Of a stretch of 64,000 nucleotides of DNA, positions 1 to 8,697 are shown in pieces. The DNA is from CAZROT01 sp964601895 (GTDB lineage: Bacteria; Pseudomonadota; Gammaproteobacteria; Enterobacterales; Enterobacteriaceae). Position numbers and translations under genes: made by a program. How positions within the stretch are numbered: the stretch's first letter is position 1; each line of letters begins with the position of its first letter. Below the pieces are notes generated by a model. The model did no database searches and was not told the origin of the DNA. It worked only from the letters and a program-made list of their open reading frames with translations. The stretch covers positions 43,325-107,324 of the forward strand of contig CAZROT010000006.1 in the NCBI GenBank assembly GCA_964601895.1, in the 5' to 3' direction.

Positions 1-470
1 GGCAGGCTGAAGATTTTGAGAAAAATCTTAACACTGCTATTCTGCAACCTTATTATAGTAATATAAATAAAAACATTCATAACAGGCAAATAGCAGATAA
101 ATTCTGGAATACAGGCGCAGATAATTCACTTCCTTACCAACGAGGAGCCTTATTTGCATTTTACTTAGATAACCTTATCAGGTTAAAAAATAATAATAAA
201 AATAATATCAGGGATTTACTTTTGAGTATACAGCAGTTTAGTAAAAAGCAAAATAAGAATTACAAATTAACACAGCATGATTTTATTCGTTTAGCTGCTA
301 ATTTTCTGACAGAAAAACAAATAACAGACGATTTTAATAACTATATTATTAATGGTGATCCTATTGTGTTTTCTGGTGATAACCTGTCTCCTGTCTTTCA
401 GGTATATTACCAGAATAGCATCCCCATTATTAATGCCGGGAAAGAATTAAAAAACTTCTATCATTTTTGA
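1..470 (+). CDS. C-terminal end of a probable M61-family (glycyl aminopeptidase-like) metallopeptidase, partial
   Basis: An open frame enters from the left edge (first full codon at base 3) and runs to a TAA at 468-470, about 155 residues. The TTG at 222 is only an internal codon, because the frame is open upstream of it. A YQRGALFAFYLD segment near residue 45 followed by a basic, Leu-rich stretch resembles the C-terminal region of M61 peptidases, where a Tyr-x-x-Arg-Gly motif precedes a helix with LDxxIR. The zinc-binding HExxH part would lie outside the window, so catalytic competence cannot be judged. The gene converges on the dehydratase gene with only 7 bases between the two stops. The family call is moderate: it rests on motif memory, not on a search. 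Confidence 0.5.
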   Translation, partial: QAEDFEKNLNTAILQPYYSNINKNIHNRQIADKFWNTGADNSLPYQRGALFAFYLDNLIRLKNNNKNNIRDLLLSIQQFSKKQNKNYKLTQHDFIRLAANFLTEKQITDDFNNYIINGDPIVFSGDNLSPVFQVYYQNSIPIINAGKELKNFYHF

Positions 471-477
471 TAAAAAA

Positions 478-1416
478 TCAGATTAATTCTCGATTATTGA
501 ACTGTCCTGACCAGTTCTGTAGCTGCTCAATAGTTGTGGTGGCGCCACCACAAACAATAACCAGAATTGTGCTAAATGATTCAAGTTGCGGGACATTTTC
601 ATAGAGTAATGCCAGCGATGCTCCGCAGGCAGGCTCTACCAGCACACGATGATCATCCAAAAAATTTATGCAGGCCTCAACAGCGGATTTATCAGATACA
701 ACAGCATTTTTTACCGCATGTTCTGTTGCCATTTGAAATGCCTGTACGCATACCTGGCGTGCACCTAATGAAGTCGCAATACTGGTTATCCCGGCCAGTT
801 CTACACGCTGTCCTGCCTGTAATGATTGGGCGAGCGAATCAGCTCCTGTCGTTTCAGCAGTGATGACGGTTACATCGGACCAGCCATTACGCAGCAACCC
901 TTGTATGACACCGCACAACAAGCCACCACCTCCTACCGATACCACAACAGCGTCAGGCTTAATTCCTGTATCTGCAATTTCATCGATAATACTGGCATGG
1001 CCATGCCATATTACCGCATCGTCAAATGGATGTAAGAAAGCATCTTTCTCTTTAACCATAGATTGAGCAAGTGTATTCGCTTCCTGCCAGGAAGCACCAT
1101 GTACAATAACTTGTGCATTTTCCTGGCGTAACAATGCCCTTGCTCGCGCTGACGTTGTCTCTGGAACAACAACAATAACAGGAACTTTCAGTTGCCGCCC
1201 AGCGTAAGCAACTGCGAGCCCGGCATTGCCTCCGGATGAAGAGATAAAACGTTCAGCACCATTTATTACATATTGCTGGCATGCAAGCCCGATGCCACGA
1301 ATCTTGAAAGAGCCTGGTGGCTGCATTGATTCCATTTTCAGCAAAATTCTGCTGCCGGTTATTACAGATAATGGCGCTGATTCAAGGAGTGGTGTTGGTA
1401 TATGCAATGGCCTCAT
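478..1416 (-). CDS. PLP-dependent L-serine/L-threonine dehydratase (SDS-like)
   Basis: Fold-type II PLP enzyme of 312 residues, predicted to deaminate serine to pyruvate and/or threonine to 2-oxobutyrate in the cytoplasm. Visible motifs: PPGSFKIRG with the Schiff-base lysine at K38, the substrate loop SSSGGNAG at about 59-66, and a glycine-rich phosphate-binding loop SVGGGG near residue 165. There is no C-terminal ACT-type regulatory domain, so it resembles the short catabolic or eukaryote-like SDS enzymes and not biosynthetic IlvA (about 514 residues). An AAGGA element six bases before the ATG supports this start. It lies beyond lpdA on the same strand, where E. coli would have acnB, so it is not part of the conserved neighbourhood. 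Ser versus Thr preference cannot be read from the sequence. Confidence 0.8.
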   Translation of the reverse strand: MRPLHIPTPLLESAPLSVITGSRILLKMESMQPPGSFKIRGIGLACQQYVINGAERFISSSGGNAGLAVAYAGRQLKVPVIVVVPETTSARARALLRQENAQVIVHGASWQEANTLAQSMVKEKDAFLHPFDDAVIWHGHASIIDEIADTGIKPDAVVVSVGGGGLLCGVIQGLLRNGWSDVTVITAETTGADSLAQSLQAGQRVELAGITSIATSLGARQVCVQAFQMATEHAVKNAVVSDKSAVEACINFLDDHRVLVEPACGASLALLYENVPQLESFSTILVIVCGGATTTIEQLQNWSGQFNNRELI

Positions 1417-1695
1417 AGGTCATCCTTCATGACAGTAAATTGGCGTGATTACGGCTTTCATACCCGAACTTTAGAAATGGATACCGCTTTACTGCCTTAG
1501 GATCAACCATGGCATGAAAAAAATCGATAAACTCACTCAGCGTTCTGGCAAGCTTTGATGAAGAGATTTCTTATTTAGTGCCAGGAAAGTGCCACTGGTA
1601 CTCTTTGCGACACCTGTGGCCTTTCTGCTATTGACGCAGGGCCTCATTATTATCGCGTTGTAACGACACATGATGAAGCCTGCATTAAAATAATA

Positions 1696-3123
1696 CTATT
1701 TTTTACGTGCCTTTGGGTTCGGCAAATCGGTAATGCTTCCTTCAAAAATCTCAGCAGCAAGGCCAACAGATTCGTGTAATGTCGGATGAGCATGAATAGT
1801 CAGTGCCAGATCTTCCGCATCACAGCCCATTTCAATCGCCAGACCAATTTCACCCAGTAACTCACCGCCATTCGTTCCCACGACTGCACCACCAATAATA
1901 CGGTTACTGTCTTTATCGAAAATGAGTCTTGTCATACCCTCAGCGCAGTCAGAAGCAACCGCGCGGCCTGATGCGGCCCATGGGAAGGTAGACACTTCGT
2001 AATTTATTCCCTTCTCTTTTGCTTCTTTTTCTGTTAATCCCACCCATGCAACTTCAGGCTCCGTATAGGCAATAGAGGGGATAACTTTGGGATCGAAATA
2101 ATGCTTCTTACCTGCTATCACTTCAGCAGCAACATGGCCTTCATGCACACCTTTGTGCGCCAGCATCGGCTGACCAACAATATCACCCACAGCAAAAATA
2201 TGCGCTACATTAGTACGCAGTTGTTTATCCACATTAATAAAACCACGTTCATCAACCATCACACCGGCTTTGTCAGCATCCAGCTGTTTACCGTTTGGAA
2301 TACGACCGATAGCGACCAGTACTGCATCATAACGCTGTGGCTCAGCCGGTGCTTTTTTGCCCTCCATGGTCACCAGAATGCCTTCTTTTTTCGCTGTAAC
2401 TGCAGTAACTTTGGTCTCCAGCATTAAATTAAATTGCTGACTGATACGTTTGGTGAAAATTTTCACTACTTCTTTATCCGCCGCAGGGATGACCTGATCC
2501 AGCATCTCAACTACATCAATTTTGCATCCCAGGGAATGGTAAACCGTCGCCATTTCGAGGCCAATAATTCCTCCACCCATTACCAGCAAACGCTCAGGAA
2601 TAGTCTTTAACATCAACGCATCCGTAGAATCCCAGATACGAGGATCTTCATGAGGAATAAAAGGCAACTGAATTGGACGGGATCCCGCGGCAATAATCGC
2701 GTGCTCAAAATGGATGCGCGTCACCCCGCCGTTATTACCTTCAACCACCAGCGTATGAGGATCAACAAATTTTCCGGCACCATTAATGACGTTGACAGCA
2801 CGGGCTTTTGCCATGCCAGCGAGGCCAGTTGTAAGTTGATTGACAACTTTATCTTTCCAGACACGCACCCTGTTAATATCGGTTTTTGGCTCACCAAAAA
2901 CAATGCCCTGCTCCGCAAGCGCTCGGGCTTCTGCAATAACTTTTGCAATATGCAGCAATGCCTTGGAAGGAATACAACCCACATTAAGGCAGACACCACC
3001 CAGAGTGGAATGGCGCTCTATCAGGACCGTTTCCAGACCTAAATCTGCACACCGAAATGCAGCAGAATATCCTGCCGGACCTGCACCCAGTACCACTACC
3101 TGAGTTTTTATTTCAGTATTCAT
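1696..3123 (-). CDS. lpdA: Dihydrolipoyl dehydrogenase (E3 of 2-oxoacid dehydrogenases)
   Basis: FAD-dependent enzyme that reoxidises dihydrolipoyl groups on E2 and passes electrons to NAD+; shared by the pyruvate and, if present, 2-oxoglutarate dehydrogenase and glycine cleavage complexes. The FAD-binding GAGPAGYSAA is near residue 15, the redox disulfide CLNVGC near 45-50, the NAD-binding MGGGIIGLE in the middle, and the C-terminal HAHPTLHES active-site base motif is intact. Length is 475 residues (E. coli 474). An upstream in-frame GTG at 3129 exists, but the ATG at 3123 is preceded by AGAGG at correct spacing and gives the E. coli-like MNTEIKTQ start. It follows aceF after a 134-bp gap that could hold its own promoter, as in E. 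coli. Confidence 0.97.
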   Translation of the reverse strand: MNTEIKTQVVVLGAGPAGYSAAFRCADLGLETVLIERHSTLGGVCLNVGCIPSKALLHIAKVIAEARALAEQGIVFGEPKTDINRVRVWKDKVVNQLTTGLAGMAKARAVNVINGAGKFVDPHTLVVEGNNGGVTRIHFEHAIIAAGSRPIQLPFIPHEDPRIWDSTDALMLKTIPERLLVMGGGIIGLEMATVYHSLGCKIDVVEMLDQVIPAADKEVVKIFTKRISQQFNLMLETKVTAVTAKKEGILVTMEGKKAPAEPQRYDAVLVAIGRIPNGKQLDADKAGVMVDERGFINVDKQLRTNVAHIFAVGDIVGQPMLAHKGVHEGHVAAEVIAGKKHYFDPKVIPSIAYTEPEVAWVGLTEKEAKEKGINYEVSTFPWAASGRAVASDCAEGMTRLIFDKDSNRIIGGAVVGTNGGELLGEIGLAIEMGCDAEDLALTIHAHPTLHESVGLAAEIFEGSITDLPNPKARKK

Positions 3124-3257
3124 TATCACCTCTTCATTGTCCGCCCGGATGAATAAGCCTCTTTTTTCACATGGATACTTATACGCTTAAGGGCAGCTTA
3201 CCGGATTGTTAATAATCTAAAAAAGCAATGCTGAACGTGTCTTCTGACAAGTGTCAG

Positions 3258-4868
3258 TTACATCACCAGGTGACGGATATCCGCCATAACCTTACCTATG
3301 TGGCTGATAAAACGTGCACCTGCAGCACCATCAATCACACGATGATCAAAAGAAAGTGATAATGGCAGCATCAAACGCGGGATAAATTCCTGACCATTCC
3401 ATACCGGCTTCATGGCTGACTTCGATACACCAAGGATAGCCACTTCTGGTGCATTCACTATTGGTGTAAACATTGTGCCACCAATACCACCAAGACTGGA
3501 GATGGTAAAACATCCTCCCTGCATATCCGCTGCCATAAGCTTACCTTCGCGCGCCTTTTTAGACATCACTGCTAATTCGCGTGACAGTTCAAGAATTCCT
3601 TTTTTATTGATATTACGGAATACTGGAACCACCAGACCCTGAGGCGTATCAACAGCAACACCGATATTAATGTATTTCTTCAGCGTCAGCGTCACACCAT
3701 CTGCCGATAGTGAGCTGTTAAAATGAGGAAACTCTTCCAGCGCCTGCGCCACTGCTTTCATCAGAAAAACCAGTGGCGTTATTTTCACCTCCAGCTTCTT
3801 TTTTTCAGCTTCACGGTTCTGCTGCTGACGAAAGGCTTCAACATCGGTGATATCTGTTTCATCAAACTGAGTGACATGGGGAATCATTACCCAGTTACGA
3901 CTGAGATTGGCACCTGAAATTTTCTGAATACGACCCAGAGCAACTTCTTCTATCTCACCAAATTTGCTGAAATCCACATTCGGCCAGGGCAACATTCCTG
4001 CCATACCACTGGCACCTGAAGATTCCGCACGTTTGACCGCTTCTTTCACATATGCCTGAAGATCTTCACGCAGAATACGTGTCTTACGCCCGGAACCTTT
4101 CACTTTACTTAAGTTAACACCCAGTTCCCGCGCCATGCGGCGAATAACAGGCGTAGCATGTACGTAAGCGTCATTTTCGCTAAATTCATTACGATTTACG
4201 CTGTCAGTCACTGGCGCTGCACTGTCAGTGCGCGTAACCGGAGCTGCTGTCATTGGCTCTGTCTGCCGGGAACCTGTCGTTTCGGCTGAAGCTGATGTCG
4301 TCTGCGGTGCCACAGTGTCAGGCGATTGCGTACCCTGCACGCCAAACAACATAATCAGTGAGCCGGTTTTCACTTTATCACCCGGATTCACCTTGATATC
4401 CAGCACTGTTCCGCTAAAAGGCGCAGGGACTTCCATAGAGGCTTTATCGCCTTCTACTGTAATGAGCGCCTGCTCAGCGGCAATGTTATCTCCGAGCTTT
4501 ACCATCACGTCAGTGACTTCAACTTCATCAGCACCAATATCCGGAACCTTAACTTCCTGACTGGTTGCAGTAGCAGCAGCAGTAACATCCTGTTTTTTAT
4601 TTTCTTTTACCGGCTCAGTCGCAGTAGCAACAGACTCAGCAGCCTCAAAGATCATGATAAGCTTACCCGTCGCCACTTTATCACCGACGGCCACCTTAAT
4701 TTCTTTTACCACTCCTTCACAGGGTGCAGGAATGTCCATGGAAGCTTTATCGCCTTCCACCGTCATCAGTGACTGTTCCTGATGAATCCTGTCACCAGAA
4801 TTCACCAGAATTTCAGTGATTTCCACTTCATCTGCGCCTATATCAGGCACCCTTACCTCAACAGTCAT
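3258..4868 (-). CDS. aceF: Dihydrolipoyllysine acetyltransferase, pyruvate dehydrogenase E2
   Basis: E2 core of the pyruvate dehydrogenase complex, transferring acetyl groups from E1 to CoA. The 536-residue product has two N-terminal lipoyl domains (acceptor lysines in EGDKASM at about K41 and K142), an Ala/Thr/Pro-rich linker, a peripheral subunit-binding domain starting at ATPVIRRMAREL, and a catalytic domain ending with the HRVIDG active-site motif (His about 509). E. coli AceF carries three lipoyl domains, so one is missing; two is a known natural variant. The frame can be extended 18 codons upstream into the end of aceE, but the ATG at 4868, with GGGGAAGAGA upstream, gives the standard MTVEVRVPDIG start. 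aceE ends 13 bases before, so the genes are co-transcribed. Confidence 0.96.
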   Translation of the reverse strand: MTVEVRVPDIGADEVEITEILVNSGDRIHQEQSLMTVEGDKASMDIPAPCEGVVKEIKVAVGDKVATGKLIMIFEAAESVATATEPVKENKKQDVTAAATATSQEVKVPDIGADEVEVTDVMVKLGDNIAAEQALITVEGDKASMEVPAPFSGTVLDIKVNPGDKVKTGSLIMLFGVQGTQSPDTVAPQTTSASAETTGSRQTEPMTAAPVTRTDSAAPVTDSVNRNEFSENDAYVHATPVIRRMARELGVNLSKVKGSGRKTRILREDLQAYVKEAVKRAESSGASGMAGMLPWPNVDFSKFGEIEEVALGRIQKISGANLSRNWVMIPHVTQFDETDITDVEAFRQQQNREAEKKKLEVKITPLVFLMKAVAQALEEFPHFNSSLSADGVTLTLKKYINIGVAVDTPQGLVVPVFRNINKKGILELSRELAVMSKKAREGKLMAADMQGGCFTISSLGGIGGTMFTPIVNAPEVAILGVSKSAMKPVWNGQEFIPRLMLPLSLSFDHRVIDGAAGARFISHIGKVMADIRHLVM

Positions 4869-4881
4869 TCGTCTCTTCCCC

Positions 4882-7548
4882 TTACGCCAGACGTGGGTTA
4901 ACTTTCTCAGTATCGATACCAAACTGAGTGATGGCTTCTACAACAACATTACTGGTAATATCGCCACGTTTAGCCAGCACACTCAATGCAGCGACCACAA
5001 CGTAAGAAGCATCAATTTCAAAGTGACGCCGCAGGTTTTCACGACTATCAGAACGACCAAAGCCATCTGTACCCAACACCAGAAATTCTTCTGCGGGAAT
5101 AAAATGACGAATTTGTTCAGCAAACAGCTTCATGTAATCAGTAGAGGCAACCGCAGGTGCATCATTCATTATCTGTGCAACCCAGGGAACACGGGGTTTT
5201 TCTGTTGGATGCAACATATTCCAGCGGGAGCAATCCTGACCATCACGCGCCAGCTCAGTAAAAGAAGTCACACTATACACATCAGATCCCACTGAATATT
5301 GCTGCGACAGAATCTGCGCTGCCTTGCGCACATGACGCAGAATTGCGCCTGATCCCAGCAGTTGTACTTTACCTTTACTACCTGCCAGGGTTTCCAGCTT
5401 ATAAATTCCCTTGCGAATGCCTTCTTCTGCCCCTGCAGGCATAGCCGGCATATGATAATTTTCATTCAGGGTAGTCAGATAATAATAAATATTTTCCTGC
5501 GCCTCACCATACATGCGTTGCAGACCATCATGCATGATAACGGCAACTTCATACGCATAAGCAGGATCATAAGAAATACAGTTTGGAATGGTTAATGACT
5601 GTATATGGCTGTGGCCGTCTTCATGCTGCAGACCTTCACCATTTAACGTAGTACGCCCGGATGTTCCCCCAATCAGGAAGCCCCGTGCCTGCTGATCACC
5701 GGCAGCCCAGCAGAGATCACCGATGCGCTGGAAACCAAACATAGAGTAATAAATATAAAAAGGAATCATCGGCAAATCATTAGTACTGTAAGACGTTGCC
5801 GCAGCAAGCCAGGAGGCAGCAGCACCCAGCTCATTAATACCTTCCTGCAGAATCTGGCCTTTCTCATCCTCTTTATAGTAAGCCACCAGCTCACGGTCCT
5901 GAGGGGTATACTGCTGACCATGCGGACTGTAAATACCAATCTGGCGAAACAGCCCTTCCATACCAAAAGTACGGGCTTCATCTGCAATGATAGGAACCAG
6001 TCTGTCTTTAATGGAAGGATTTTTCAGCATCACATTCAGCGCACGCACAAAGGCAATGGTGGTCGATATTTCTTTACCCTGCTCTTCCAGCAGTGCATTA
6101 AAATCTTCCAGCGCAGGTAATTCCAGTTTTTGCGTGAAATTTTTAAGCCGTTCCGGTAGATAGCCTCCCAGCTGCCTGCGACGTTCATGCAGGTAATTGT
6201 ACTCTTCTGAGTCTTTTTCAAAGGTAATATAAGGCAGCTGTTCAATATCTGCATCAGCGACAGGAATAGTAAAACGATCGCGCAGATAATGCACACCCGC
6301 CATATTCATTTTCTTAACCTGATGCGCAATATTCTTACCTTCTGCCGTTTCACCCATGCCATAACCTTTAATAGTATGGACCAGCAAAACAACCGGCTTC
6401 CCTCGAGTATCCTGTGCTTTTTTCAGTGCAGCGAATACCTTCTTCGGATCATGACCGCCACGATTTAAGGCCCAGATGTCATCATCGCTCATATCACGGA
6501 CTAACGCTTGTGTCTCCGGGAAACGACCAAAGAAATGCTTACGCACATAAGCACCATCTTTGGATTTAAACGTCTGGTAATCGCCATCCAGAGTTTCATT
6601 CATTAGCTGAATGAGCTTACCGCTGGTATCTTTACGCAACAGTTCATCCCAGCGACGACCCCAAATCACTTTAATAACCTGCCAGCCGGCACCGCTAAAA
6701 ATGCCCTCAAGCTCATTGATGATTTTACCGTTACCCGTTACCGGGCCGTCGAGACGTTGCAAATTACAATTAATGACAAAAACAAGATTATCCAGTTTAT
6801 CGCGTGTTGCCAGCGTGATGGCGCCCTTGGATTCGGGCTCATCCATCTCACCATCTCCCAGAAAAGCGTACACGGTCTGCGCAGTAGTATCTTTCAGACC
6901 ACGATGAAAGAGATATTTCAAAAACCGGGCCTGATAGATAGCACTGATTGGGCCTAACCCCATCGATACCGTTGGAAATTGCCAGAATTCAGGCATCAAT
7001 TTAGGATGCGGGTAAGAAGACAGACCTTTCCCTGCAACTTCCTGGCGGAAATTGTCCATCTGCTCTGCAGTCAGACGACCTTCAAGAAAAGCACGTGCAT
7101 AAATTCCTGGTGAAATATGTCCCTGAAAATACACCAGATCACCACCATCTTTCTGATTACGGGCCCGGAAGAAGTGGTTAAAGCACACCTCATAAAAAGT
7201 CGCAGCGGACTGAAAAGAAGCGATATGACCGCCTAAATCGAGGTCTTTTCTGGAGGCGCGCAATACCATCATGACCGCATTCCAACGAATGGCTGAGCGA
7301 ATACGCCGTTCAAGATCCAGATTACCAGGATAAGCAGGCTCATCTTCTGCCGTAATGCTGTTAATGTAATCATTCCTGGCAGTACCTGTCACTGCCACGC
7401 TCGCGCCATTCTTTTTGGCTGCATTTAATACCTGTTCAATCAGATACTGAGCACGCTCAACACCTTCTTCACGGATAACCGATTCGATCGCCTGTAACCA
7501 GTCGCGCGTCTCGATCGGATCCACGTCATTATTAACCTGTTCTGACAT
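4882..7548 (-). CDS. aceE: Pyruvate dehydrogenase E1 component, homodimeric
   Basis: Thiamine diphosphate-dependent E1, which decarboxylates pyruvate and acetylates the lipoyl arm of AceF. The product is 888 residues (E. coli 887) and aligns throughout by eye. The ThDP/Mg-binding block GDGEMDEPES...NCNLQRLDG is present near residues 230-262. The start MSEQVNNDVDPIETRDW matches the enterobacterial N-terminus, and AGGAATCCCACC lies just before the ATG. First gene of an aceE-aceF-lpdA operon. The transcriptional repressor PdhR, normally encoded immediately upstream in the same direction, is absent here: the 840 bp upstream hold no frame resembling it, so control of this operon is probably altered. 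Confidence 0.98.
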   Translation of the reverse strand: MSEQVNNDVDPIETRDWLQAIESVIREEGVERAQYLIEQVLNAAKKNGASVAVTGTARNDYINSITAEDEPAYPGNLDLERRIRSAIRWNAVMMVLRASRKDLDLGGHIASFQSAATFYEVCFNHFFRARNQKDGGDLVYFQGHISPGIYARAFLEGRLTAEQMDNFRQEVAGKGLSSYPHPKLMPEFWQFPTVSMGLGPISAIYQARFLKYLFHRGLKDTTAQTVYAFLGDGEMDEPESKGAITLATRDKLDNLVFVINCNLQRLDGPVTGNGKIINELEGIFSGAGWQVIKVIWGRRWDELLRKDTSGKLIQLMNETLDGDYQTFKSKDGAYVRKHFFGRFPETQALVRDMSDDDIWALNRGGHDPKKVFAALKKAQDTRGKPVVLLVHTIKGYGMGETAEGKNIAHQVKKMNMAGVHYLRDRFTIPVADADIEQLPYITFEKDSEEYNYLHERRRQLGGYLPERLKNFTQKLELPALEDFNALLEEQGKEISTTIAFVRALNVMLKNPSIKDRLVPIIADEARTFGMEGLFRQIGIYSPHGQQYTPQDRELVAYYKEDEKGQILQEGINELGAAASWLAAATSYSTNDLPMIPFYIYYSMFGFQRIGDLCWAAGDQQARGFLIGGTSGRTTLNGEGLQHEDGHSHIQSLTIPNCISYDPAYAYEVAVIMHDGLQRMYGEAQENIYYYLTTLNENYHMPAMPAGAEEGIRKGIYKLETLAGSKGKVQLLGSGAILRHVRKAAQILSQQYSVGSDVYSVTSFTELARDGQDCSRWNMLHPTEKPRVPWVAQIMNDAPAVASTDYMKLFAEQIRHFIPAEEFLVLGTDGFGRSDSRENLRRHFEIDASYVVVAALSVLAKRGDITSNVVVEAITQFGIDTEKVNPRLA

Positions 7549-8319
7549 GGTGGGATTCCTTTTCTAACCTATGTTTGTCTGGAACTTACTTTATTGAAAC
7601 CATTTAACCGGAGTACTATTAACAATGCTCTCACACTCTTGATATTGCTCTGACGATATCCCTTGTTAGCCTCCCTGGTGTGTATCAATCTGCGCTGGTA
7701 TAACTGGCACTCTGTTAATTCATGTACTGGCAGCAAAACTTTTCGAGCCGCTAAATGGCCTTGCTAAGAAAGGCCAGCAAACATGAATTATTTCGCTAGT
7801 TCAATGTGGAAGGAAGTTACTCACCAGAAAGGTCTTCTTAGTTGAAGGAGAAGATATTCCAGTGGTTGCTCCATCACCTCTGACAGCATTAATCATTGTC
7901 AGCTTTATTTTATAAGTCATAATTTATTGATTTATCTTATAATTGTGATGGCGCGAGCAAAGCAGGAATAATGAGTAATACCCATTTACACAACGGCCGG
8001 GGTAAAAGTAACAAAGTATAACCTGACTGTCTACCGGGGAGTCATGAAATCATCCATCGCGCCTCTTCCATCAGCCTTTACGAATTAAGCCTGGCCTGGA
8101 TAACACACAGTCATTTGCTACCTTTCCACTATGCCATTCCTGCAAAATCATTCACACGGGTACAAAAGCGCCGTTCACTATTTCATTTTCATTATTAAAA
8201 TTAGCACATAAAGATAATTACTACCGCCTTCGATTGCTGACAGCGTTCTGAGCCTGCACACAGGCATGACCGCTAACAAACGCCCCAGAAAAAATCAGCT
8301 TGAGCAAAAAATGCACTTT
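7549..8319. other. Gene-free stretch upstream of aceE
   Basis: About 770 bp with no supported gene. In E. coli this position, out to nadC, holds pdhR, aroP, ampE and ampD; I could not recognise remnants of any of them in either strand. The aceE promoter should lie near the left end. Confidence 0.6.
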
Positions 8320-8349
8320 TTGTGACAACATCAGCTGTAATTTTATACT
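8320..8349 (+). promoter_or_regulatory. Predicted sigma70 promoter of the effector-like locus
   Basis: TTGTGA at 8320-8325 and TATACT at 8344-8349 are separated by 18 bases and lie 43 bases before the ATG at 8392. The match is by eye. An upstream TGTGACA motif could also be an activator site. Confidence 0.4.
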
Positions 8350-8391
8350 AGCCTGAAAGGCTGTATAGAAATTTACTCAGGAGATGCACTG

Positions 8392-8697
8392 ATGAGCAGG
8401 ATACAGGCAAAAGAACTCTCTGCAAGAGACAGCAGGCAAATCACACAAGACAGCAAAATACCTAATCCACCCAGAGGTCCCACGCCCCTAGCACAGCTAA
8501 TTACCCGTATGCGTATGAGAATACGCCGGATTCTGGGAATGGCACAAGACGACGGACGATGGGTAAGGACACAAAACAACAATGGTGAATGGGGTTGGGG
8601 GAAAGCCAGCCTGACTGGCCGTAGGAACCTGAACAAGCTTGAAAAGCCCCCGGAAGAACAAGGCTATATCTGGGAACAGCAGAGCGTATGGAATTAG
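8392..8697 (+). CDS. Short basic ORF preceding and overlapping the YopT-like protease; possibly its N-terminal part
   Basis: A 101-residue product with no family I recognise. It has a strong ribosome site (AGGAG eight bases before the ATG) and a plausible promoter upstream. The N-terminal third is Ser/Gln/Asp-rich and polar, as in type III secretion signals; a run of Arg/Met (RMRMRIRR) follows, then a Trp-rich segment (GEWGWGK). It does not look like a type III chaperone, which would be acidic. Its stop overlaps the start of the next ORF in ATGGAATTAG (8688-8697), and that second frame is already open from 8643. A one-base shift in the C5 run at 8647-8651 would fuse the two into one protein of roughly 495 residues. 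It is therefore either a coupled upstream gene or the 5' half of a frameshifted effector. Confidence 0.55.
   Translation: MSRIQAKELSARDSRQITQDSKIPNPPRGPTPLAQLITRMRMRIRRILGMAQDDGRWVRTQNNNGEWGWGKASLTGRRNLNKLEKPPEEQGYIWEQQSVWN

Noticed and set aside
1433..1695. Protein-like start-less stretch with several cysteines between the dehydratase and lpdA
   Set aside because: No start, no ribosome site, and no family likeness; too short to call even as a remnant.
2650..3042. 130-codon plus-strand frame
   Set aside because: Antisense to the well-supported lpdA; a by-product of its codon use.
3245..3258. CTGACA/TGTCAG hairpin at the end of aceF
   Set aside because: Two-base loop and no U tract; not convincing as a terminator.
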